From CAMEON01 sp963609805 (lineage in GTDB: Bacteria > Bacillota > Clostridia > Oscillospirales > CAG-272): a stretch of DNA of 8,470 nucleotides. Below are positions 1 through 5,506 of this stretch, one piece after another (positions within the stretch are counted from its first letter, which is position 1; every line of letters starts with the position of its first letter). The stretch is from NCBI GenBank assembly GCA_963609805.1, contig CAVDLN010000081.1, positions 1 to 8,470 on the forward strand, read 5' to 3'. A program made the position numbers and the translations under genes. The notes beneath the pieces were generated by a model that saw only the letters and a list, made by a program, of their open reading frames with translations, was not told the origin of the DNA and ran no database searches.

Positions 1-887
1 GGCCTATTCTTACCGATAGCGGGGGATTTCAGGTTTTCTCTCTGGCCGGCTTGCGGAAGATTACGGAGGAGGGCGTACGCTTTGCCTCTCATATCGACGG
101 AAAGCGCATTTTTATGGGTCCTGAGGAGAGCATGCAGATCCAGTCGCATCTTGCCTCCACCATCGCAATGGCGTTTGACGAATGCATAGAGAATCCGTCC
201 CCATACGACTACGTGAAGAATTCCATTGCCCGTACAGCCCGCTGGCTGCGCAGATGCCGCGCGGAAATGGACAGGCTGAACAGCCTTCCCGAAACGATCA
301 ACCGTCACCAAATGCTGTTCGGAATCAACCAGGGCGGAACCTATGCGGATTTGCGCATCGCGCACATGCAGGAGATTGCAGAAATTCCGTGCGAAGGGTA
401 CGCTATCGGAGGACTTGCTGTCGGTGAGGAAACGGAGGAAATGTATCGGATTATCGATGCGGTGGAACCGTATATGCCTGCCGATAAGCCTCGCTATCTT
501 ATGGGAGTCGGTACACCCTGTAACATTCTGGAAGCTGTGCACCTCGGCGTGGATTTCTTTGATTGCGTCATGCCTTCCCGCAATGCGCGGCACGGAAATC
601 TTTTCACGTGGGAAGGCAAAGTCAACATCATGAACGAAAAATATATGCGTGATCCCCGACCCATCAGCCCGACCTGTCATTGCCCGACCTGCCAAAATTA
701 CAGCCGCTCCTATATCCGCCATCTTCTCAAGGCCAAGGAATCGCTCGGAATGCGGTTGGCGGTGACGCACAATCTGTATTTTTATAACAACCTGACCCGA
801 AAGGTTCGCGAGGCGCTGGACGGCGGTTATTTTGAAAGCTTCTATCAAAAGTACCACATAGCGCTGGGAGAGCGCAATCCCGACTGA
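1..887 (+). CDS. tgt: tRNA-guanine transglycosylase (queuine/preQ1 tRNA-ribosyltransferase), 5'-truncated
   Basis: Exchanges guanine-34 in the anticodon of tRNAs with GUN anticodons for the queuosine precursor base; a cytosolic zinc enzyme of queuosine tRNA modification. The gene is cut by the left window edge; the frame opens at base 3 and 294 residues are visible, so roughly the first 80 of a usual ~375 are missing. Visible residues 4-14 give the active-site TDSGGFQVFSL with the conserved Asp at 5. GINQGGTYADLR follows at about 107-118, GGLAVGE at 136-142, and DCVMPSRNAR at 187-196, whose Asp187 matches the catalytic nucleophile. Zinc ligands are CxCxxC at 225, 227 and 230 plus His256, with exactly the family spacing. 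The Val in GGLAVGE is the bacterial preQ1-type residue (eukaryotic queuine enzymes have Gly), so preQ1 is the likelier substrate. The TTG at 51 is not the start, because the codons before it encode the conserved Asp motif. The HAD gene follows 2 nt after the stop. Confidence 0.97.
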   Translation, partial: PILTDSGGFQVFSLAGLRKITEEGVRFASHIDGKRIFMGPEESMQIQSHLASTIAMAFDECIENPSPYDYVKNSIARTARWLRRCRAEMDRLNSLPETINRHQMLFGINQGGTYADLRIAHMQEIAEIPCEGYAIGGLAVGEETEEMYRIIDAVEPYMPADKPRYLMGVGTPCNILEAVHLGVDFFDCVMPSRNARHGNLFTWEGKVNIMNEKYMRDPRPISPTCHCPTCQNYSRSYIRHLLKAKESLGMRLAVTHNLYFYNNLTRKVREALDGGYFESFYQKYHIALGERNPD

Positions 888-889
888 CC

Positions 890-1555
890 ATGATACCGTC
901 GAAACAGTATGGAGCTCCCGTCTTGGGAGTGATTTTCGATAAGGACGGAACGCTGCACGATACGGAGCGTGTCTTTTGGCGGGCATGGAAAGCGGCAGCC
1001 GAGCAGATGCATGTGCCGGACATAGAAAGCACCATTCTTCATTGCACCGGCATGAACCTGCACGACATAGGATTGTTTTGGAAGCGGAAATATCCGGACA
1101 TCCCGTTTGATTCGTATATCAAGCTCCGCAACCGCTTCTTTGAACAGTTTACCGCGGAAGATGTTCCGCTGCGGCCGGGAGCTATGGAAACACTGGAGGC
1201 ACTCAAGAAGCGGGGCTATAAGCTGGGACTTGCAACCTCCTCAAACCGCGATGCCGCAACCGGTCATCTCAAACGCACCGGTATGCTGAATTTCTTTGAC
1301 GGGATGGCGTTTGGAGACATGGTACAGAACGGAAAGCCTGCGCCGGATATCTATTTACTGGCAGCGCAGCTGATCGATGTTCAACCGGAAAACTGCATCG
1401 GCGTGGAGGATTCGTTCAACGGCATCCGTTCTGTTCATAATGCGGGAATGCGCGCCGTGATGGTGCCGGATTTGATCCGCCCGACGAATGATATTCGTAC
1501 TATTCTCTGGGCCGAATGCGGCAGCCTGACCGATATCCTGAAGATACTGCCGTGA
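890..1555 (+). CDS. HAD-superfamily hydrolase, beta-phosphoglucomutase-like
   Basis: A 221-residue Mg-dependent phosphatase or phosphomutase of the HAD superfamily, cytosolic; the substrate cannot be read from sequence. All four motifs are present. Motif I is FDKDGTLHDTE with nucleophile Asp17 and acid/base Asp19. Motif II is LATSS with Thr116. Motif III is Lys149 in GKPAPDIYL, and motif IV is Glu173-Asp174 in GVEDSFNGI. Residues ~25-95 between motifs I and II form a helical C1-type cap, as in beta-phosphoglucomutase and small sugar-phosphate or nucleotide phosphatases. The ATG lies 2 nt after the tgt stop. Its only purine-rich stretch, GGGAG at 866-870, is about 19 nt away, so translation probably depends on re-initiation after tgt. 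No later ATG keeps motif I. The pairing with tgt could hint at a role in queuosine precursor salvage, but HAD genes often sit beside housekeeping genes by chance. Family is certain; function is open. Confidence 0.93.
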   Translation: MIPSKQYGAPVLGVIFDKDGTLHDTERVFWRAWKAAAEQMHVPDIESTILHCTGMNLHDIGLFWKRKYPDIPFDSYIKLRNRFFEQFTAEDVPLRPGAMETLEALKKRGYKLGLATSSNRDAATGHLKRTGMLNFFDGMAFGDMVQNGKPAPDIYLLAAQLIDVQPENCIGVEDSFNGIRSVHNAGMRAVMVPDLIRPTNDIRTILWAECGSLTDILKILP

Positions 1556-1570
1556 AAAATAAAGAGATGC

Positions 1571-1601
1571 GCCGACGGGTCAGTCGGCAATTCCGGAATT
1601 G
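1571..1601. promoter_or_regulatory. Stem-loop plus 14-bp perfect palindrome upstream of the GH123-like gene
   Basis: The 64-nt gap between the HAD gene and the GH123-like gene contains two adjoining symmetric elements. GCCGAC (1571-1576) and GTCGGC (1583-1588) form a 6-bp stem with a 6-nt loop. The perfect palindrome CAATTCCGGAATTG spans 1588-1601 and shares one base with that stem. No U-run follows, so a terminator is unlikely. The uninterrupted palindrome looks more like a dimeric-protein operator than an RNA hairpin, because with a minimal loop only about 5 base pairs would form. It sits directly before the ribosome binding site, where a bound regulator could block transcription of genes 3-6. 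I could not identify a convincing -35/-10 pair in the gap. Confidence 0.4.
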
Positions 1602-1603
1602 TG

Positions 1604-1610
1604 AAAGGGA
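1604..1610 (+). promoter_or_regulatory. Ribosome binding site of the GH123-like gene
   Basis: AAAGGGA lies 9 nt before the ATG at 1620. It fixes the start, because an in-frame TGA at 1602-1604 excludes any upstream start. This matters for localisation: no longer N-terminus carrying a hidden signal peptide is possible. Confidence 0.75.
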
Positions 1611-1619
1611 ACCGCTTCC

Positions 1620-4283
1620 ATGAAATTCGACCGTTTTTTCTCCGCAATACATGATACGTTTTGCAGGCTGACCGCACTTTCCTGCGGTGTCCTCCCGACG
1701 CCATCGGCCGAAATTTTTTCGGATGCCAATGGGAAAGCCGAATTGACCGAAATGACCGTCAATGACGGCACGACGGGCAGCGGGATGTTTCGATTTGAGT
1801 TCAGCTCCGGCTGGAATTACGATACGGGGTATCCTTCCCGCTTTTTCGGCGGTGACGAGCATTGGACAACCGCGGCGGTGTCCGGCGGCATTCTTCCTTC
1901 CGCCACATTGCGATTTTCCGGCGTGAAAGTGTCGCTGTACGGACATAAGGTCCCCGCAGGCGGCATGGCACGTCTGACTATCGACGGAACCGATGCGGGA
2001 GTGATTGATTTCTACAACAGCGAACGAGTCGAGAAGGTGCTCCTTTTCGAAAGTCCTTTTCTGGACAATGGTCCGCATACACTGAACATTCAAATGGTAG
2101 ATGATCATAACCCGTCTGCCGGCGACAGCCATGAGGCTGCCATTGATTATGCAGTCGTCCTGACGGATAAGGAAATACCCGTAGATCGGGTAGAATTGCC
2201 TATCCGAACGCTGACGCTGGAGCCGGGAATGAGATGCGGACTGAGTTGGACGCTGCTCCCCGAATATGCTACCGAAACGCCGGAGGTAGGCCTGACCTCG
2301 TCAGACGAAAATATTATGAAAGTCAGCACTGACGGAGAACTTCTTGCTTTGAAACCCGGCTCGGCATCCGTAACTGTGTCAGTTGGACACGGGCGCTGCG
2401 CGGATTCCGTGTCTGTCACGGTACGCGAGCCTGTCGGCGGGGATCTGTCCGGCATGGCGGGGACTACCGATCGGCATACGTGTCAGAGGGATTATTTTTC
2501 CTTCCTTGAAAGATGGAACCCGGAGGATACATCGATTTCGGCGGTTGCTTGGCAGAACGATACAGCTGCGGTCAAACTTGACTTGATGACAAAGAGCAGG
2601 TGCGCGACAGGCGTCCGTGCCGCAGTCGGCCGTTTAACCGATGCACGCGGCAATATTTTAAAAGCGGATACCGCTGTGTATTTTGTCAAAAACACCAATG
2701 CGCACGATACAGGTCATGACATCCCCGATGTACTGTGTGCGCAGGAATCCGTGGATATGCCGGCTCAGTCGGTGTCCTCCGTATGGGTTCGTCTCAAAAC
2801 TGCCTCCTATGCACTGCCGGGCCTGTATACCGGGAGTATACATATAACCGCTGACGGCGGCATTACTCTTACATTTCCGCTGAAGGTTGAAGTTATCGGA
2901 CTGGCGGCTCCCGCCAACACGGCGGAGCTGGAACTGTGGCAGTATCCGTACAGTTCAAACCGCTACTATTCCGGAAAGACGACGGAGGAGTATTTCGGTT
3001 CCGGCGTTGAGGGAATGTGGAAAACGCACCTTGATCCCGGGTATGAGGCGGGGCTGATTTCTCAGATTCGGTTGTATGCCTCGGCGGGAGGAAAATCGGT
3101 TACAACGACCATTGTGGAGGATCCCTGGAATTCCCAGACTCCCGACCCGTATCCGTCTATGATCAAATGGACCCGCAAGGTCAATGGCGAATTTTCCTTT
3201 GACTACAGCGATTTCGGCTATTGGGTAGCGCTCAATGGGGATAACGGGGTTGACGGGCGTATTCTGGCGTTCTCGATTTCGGACTGGGCAAACCGCGTAA
3301 CCTATTTTGATGAGGCTGCCGAAAGAGTGGTTACGGAAGACCTTACGCCCGGCAGCAGCCGTTGGAAAGAGGTTTGGGGCGCGTTTCTGCGCAGCTTCAT
3401 GGATTACACGACGGAAACCGGCGTATTTGATCGTGTGTATATGGCCATGGACGAAAGACCGGCTGAAGTGGCAGAGAGCGTATTGGATCTTGTCGAGTCG
3501 GTGCGGAACGGCAAGGGGGCGTGTTTCCGCACGGCGCTGGCTGTCTATACCTTTGAAACAGAGTATCTGTTTGATCGCGTGACCGACCTGTCGCTGGCAC
3601 TCAATATGGATGCTGAAAAAGTCAAAAAGATAGCGGAACATCGGCGCAGTCTCGGATTGACAACGACACTGTACACCTGCGGTGCACAGTTCAGCGCCTT
3701 GGAAAGCCGTCCGATTGAAGGCCTTTATACGCTGTGGTACTGCAGAAAGTGCGGAACAGACGGGTTTCTGCGCTGGGCATTGGATGCATTCAACGCCGAC
3801 CCGCTGCGATCCAGCTTACACCGCCTGTTTGCCGCAGGCGATATTTATCTCATTTATCCCGATGAGCCGAGCGGGGACATGACGGCCAGATCGTCCCCCC
3901 GCTTTGAAAAGCTGGCGGAAGGCTGCCGGGATATATCGAAATTCGATTATCTGTGGAATGCCGTGCCGGAGAGAAGAGCGGAGATTCTGCAGCCCCTGAC
4001 AGAGATGGAGGGGAAGGATATGGAAACCGAGATACGCCGCGCAAAGGATGCACTTAATCGAACCGCCAGATATACGGCTCTTTCGGGGTATATTGCGGCT
4101 GCGGAACAGACGGACGGCCGGGATGCGGAGCTTTCTTCGGTTTTGGAGGAGGCGCGCCGTATTCTGCATGATTCCTGCGCGGCAGAAGATGTGCTTGCGG
4201 ATGTCGCGAAGCGGCTGGCGGCTTTACTCAGCAAACTCAACATAAAGAGCGAAAATCCGAAAGGAAAGCAAAATGATCGATAA
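1620..4283 (+). CDS. GH123-like (DUF4091) glycoside hydrolase with N-terminal CBM-like, Big2 and C-terminal FIVAR-like modules
   Basis: Probable beta-N-acetylgalactosaminidase-type enzyme; 887 residues. Residues ~50-180 resemble the beta-sandwich module attached to many glycosidases (SLYGHKVPAGG, DFYNSERV, GPHTLNIQMVDDHN, AIDYAVV). Residues ~188-268 are a bacterial Ig-like Big2 domain (PVDRVELPIRTLTLEPG; SSDENIMKVSTDGELLALKPG; SVTV). Residues ~315-425 match the N-terminal beta-domain of GH123 proteins and ~430-770 the catalytic barrel. The adjacent pair Asp611-Glu612 in VYMAMDERP fits the catalytic pair of the family, which uses the substrate's N-acetyl group. TDGFLRWALDAFNADPL (713-729) and AAGDIYLIYPDE with SSPRFEKLAEG (738-768) are the typical DUF4091 end. 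Residues ~815-873 are helical and FIVAR-like. Big2 and FIVAR usually occur on surface proteins, yet the N-terminus has only a short weak hydrophobic stretch (~18-30) and the chain has 13 cysteines, favouring the cytosol. Start set by the RBS at 1604 and an in-frame stop upstream. DUF4091 proteins are poorly characterised, so exact substrate is uncertain. Confidence 0.85.
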   Translation: MKFDRFFSAIHDTFCRLTALSCGVLPTPSAEIFSDANGKAELTEMTVNDGTTGSGMFRFEFSSGWNYDTGYPSRFFGGDEHWTTAAVSGGILPSATLRFSGVKVSLYGHKVPAGGMARLTIDGTDAGVIDFYNSERVEKVLLFESPFLDNGPHTLNIQMVDDHNPSAGDSHEAAIDYAVVLTDKEIPVDRVELPIRTLTLEPGMRCGLSWTLLPEYATETPEVGLTSSDENIMKVSTDGELLALKPGSASVTVSVGHGRCADSVSVTVREPVGGDLSGMAGTTDRHTCQRDYFSFLERWNPEDTSISAVAWQNDTAAVKLDLMTKSRCATGVRAAVGRLTDARGNILKADTAVYFVKNTNAHDTGHDIPDVLCAQESVDMPAQSVSSVWVRLKTASYALPGLYTGSIHITADGGITLTFPLKVEVIGLAAPANTAELELWQYPYSSNRYYSGKTTEEYFGSGVEGMWKTHLDPGYEAGLISQIRLYASAGGKSVTTTIVEDPWNSQTPDPYPSMIKWTRKVNGEFSFDYSDFGYWVALNGDNGVDGRILAFSISDWANRVTYFDEAAERVVTEDLTPGSSRWKEVWGAFLRSFMDYTTETGVFDRVYMAMDERPAEVAESVLDLVESVRNGKGACFRTALAVYTFETEYLFDRVTDLSLALNMDAEKVKKIAEHRRSLGLTTTLYTCGAQFSALESRPIEGLYTLWYCRKCGTDGFLRWALDAFNADPLRSSLHRLFAAGDIYLIYPDEPSGDMTARSSPRFEKLAEGCRDISKFDYLWNAVPERRAEILQPLTEMEGKDMETEIRRAKDALNRTARYTALSGYIAAAEQTDGRDAELSSVLEEARRILHDSCAAEDVLADVAKRLAALLSKLNIKSENPKGKQNDR
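4260..4268 (+). promoter_or_regulatory. Ribosome binding site of the FrhB-like gene, inside the preceding CDS
   Basis: AAAGGAAAG ends 4 nt before the ATG at 4273 and lies within the last codons of the GH123-like gene. The two reading frames overlap by 11 bp, which implies one transcript and likely translational coupling. Confidence 0.7.
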
Positions 4284-5457
4284 AGTTTCTGCCGAGCAGT
4301 GCGTGCTGTGCGGAAGCTGCCGCAATGCCTGCCCTGTTGATGCTATTTCTTTCAGTAATCAATATCTTGATTTTGTTTATCCGAAAATTGACGCGGAGCG
4401 ATGCATTAAATGCAATCGGTGCGAACGGGCCTGTCCGGTTTTAAAGGACAGAAAATCAGCCGATGCAGCTGTAGCGCAGCCGACTGCCTGCGCCGCGCGA
4501 AATTTAAATGACGAAATTAGGAGGGTCAGCACATCCGGCGGGCTGTTCCATCTGCTTGCGTCGCGTGTCCTGGAGGGGGGCGGCTGCGTCTGCGGTGCGG
4601 TGTTTGATGAGCGGTTCCGCGTCCGCCACATTGTGTCGGATTCTCCGGATGACGTGCGGCGCATGATGGGCTCTAAATATGCGCAGAGCGACATGGGGAT
4701 GTGCTACCGGGAGATAAAGGAGCAGCTGGCAGCCGGAAGACAAGTATTGTTCAGCGGGTGTCCCTGTCAGGTTGCGGGGCTTCGCGCATATCTCGACAGG
4801 GAATATCCGAAGCTGCTTTTGGTTGAGCTGATATGCCACGGAATTCCCAGTGCGGAGATGCTTGACAGTTACATTGCCATGCGGGAGAAAGAGTATGGTG
4901 CGAAACTCCGCAAATTGGAATTCCGGAACAAGGACGAGGGCTGGCATCGTAGCGCCGTGCGGATGGAATTTGAAAACAGGAAAGTGTATCGGGCGCCGAT
5001 TACGGAAGACGAGTATATGAACGGCTTCCTGAACAGCTATATGCTCAAGCCGAGCTGCTATGATTGCCGATTCAGAAATTTTACCGCGGGATGCGACATT
5101 GCGCTGGGAGACTTTTGGGGCATAGAGACGATGCCGTCATGGAAAGATGACAACCGGGGGACTTCCGCTGTGCTGGTCAATACAGAGAAAGGACGCGCTT
5201 TTCTGGAGCAGCTGCCGCAGGAAAGGAAACCCTGCTCCCTTGAGGAGGTAATACAGTTCAATAAAAGCCTGATATGCTCTTCCGAGCCGCATCCGCAGCG
5301 TGCGGCGTTTTACGCATGGGCTGAGTCGAACGGATATGCGTCCGCCATTCGACATTTTCTCAGGTATCCGGCATCGCGGAGAATCAAAAAGAAAGTCCGC
5401 TATCGACTGCGCTGCCTGCGAAACTTCCTGCAAGGCAGGGAAAAGCCTTTTTATTGA
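4273..5457 (+). CDS. FrhB/FdhB-family iron-sulfur flavoprotein (coenzyme F420 hydrogenase/dehydrogenase beta-subunit-like)
   Basis: A 394-residue cytosolic redox protein. The N-terminus carries two ferredoxin motifs for [4Fe-4S] clusters: Cys10, 13, 16, 20 and Cys44, 47, 50, 54, each ending in CP. These are followed by the FrhB/FdhB N-terminal domain: STSGG (86-90), GSKYAQSDMG (133-142), SGCPCQVAGL (161-170) and ICHGIPS (187-193). The C-terminal domain has KPSCYDCRFRNF with Cys262 and Cys265, Cys274, and DIALGDFWGIE (275-285). The last ~35 residues are strongly basic. Members carry flavin and pass electrons between ferredoxin-type clusters and a partner. In Firmicutes and Bacteroidetes, which mostly lack F420, such stand-alone proteins are common in polysaccharide loci and their substrates are largely unknown, so F420 use should not be assumed. 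It overlaps the GH123-like gene by 11 bp and precedes pepF by 49 nt, so it is probably co-transcribed with both. Confidence 0.92.
   Translation: MIDKVSAEQCVLCGSCRNACPVDAISFSNQYLDFVYPKIDAERCIKCNRCERACPVLKDRKSADAAVAQPTACAARNLNDEIRRVSTSGGLFHLLASRVLEGGGCVCGAVFDERFRVRHIVSDSPDDVRRMMGSKYAQSDMGMCYREIKEQLAAGRQVLFSGCPCQVAGLRAYLDREYPKLLLVELICHGIPSAEMLDSYIAMREKEYGAKLRKLEFRNKDEGWHRSAVRMEFENRKVYRAPITEDEYMNGFLNSYMLKPSCYDCRFRNFTAGCDIALGDFWGIETMPSWKDDNRGTSAVLVNTEKGRAFLEQLPQERKPCSLEEVIQFNKSLICSSEPHPQRAAFYAWAESNGYASAIRHFLRYPASRRIKKKVRYRLRCLRNFLQGREKPFY
5427..5452 (+). terminator. Weak candidate terminator or attenuator at the end of the FrhB-like gene
   Basis: Two alternative hairpins overlap here. TTCCTGC and GCAGGGA around the triloop AAG (from 5426) make 7 pairs, one of them G-U. 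AAGGC (5432-5436) and GCCTT (5445-5449) make a 5-bp stem running into TTTTT (5448-5452), as in an intrinsic terminator. The stem is short, the loop is 8 nt, and the element lies inside the last codons. At most partial termination before pepF is plausible. Confidence 0.22.
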
Positions 5458-5490
5458 CCGATGCAGCGAATTTTACGATGAACACATATT

Positions 5491-5500
5491 AAAGGGGGAA
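5491..5500 (+). promoter_or_regulatory. Strong ribosome binding site deciding the pepF start
   Basis: AAAGGGGGAA ends 6 nt before the ATG at 5507. The same frame stays open upstream to a possible start at 5300, but that would overlap the FrhB-like gene by more than 150 nt and has no comparable site. The 5507 start also gives the N-terminus MNERWDLSVLY, typical of the family. Confidence 0.85.
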
Positions 5501-5506
5501 ACGAAC

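Noticed and set aside
51..53. TTG as the start of tgt
   Set aside because: Codons from base 3 encode the conserved TDSGGFQVFSL active-site motif, so the gene continues beyond the left edge.
1671..1686. Lipobox-like LTALSC in the GH123-like N-terminus (Cys22)
   Set aside because: The hydrophobic stretch before it is interrupted by Arg, His and Asp, and -3 is Ala rather than Leu; not enough to call a lipoprotein.
1756..1768. CCGTCA-A-TGACGG symmetric element early in the GH123-like gene
   Set aside because: Short, inside the coding region, and expected by chance at this size.
1500..2132. 210-codon minus-strand open frame spanning the HAD/GH123 gap
   Set aside because: No recognisable domain; it overlaps two well-supported plus-strand genes and would read through their ends.
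2824..2842. 7-bp inverted repeat TGTATAC/GTATACA with 5-nt loop in the GH123-like gene
   Set aside because: A stem of this length is expected several times by chance in 8.5 kb, and it lies inside ordinary beta-strand coding sequence.
2955..3641. 228-codon minus-strand open frame inside the GH123-like gene
   Set aside because: Composition is rich in Arg, His and Pro as expected for antisense translation; the plus strand encodes the conserved catalytic domain.
5300..5506. 69-codon N-terminal extension of pepF
   Set aside because: It overlaps the 3' end of the FrhB-like gene out of frame and has no PepF similarity; the strong ribosome binding site at 5491-5500 supports the start at 5507.
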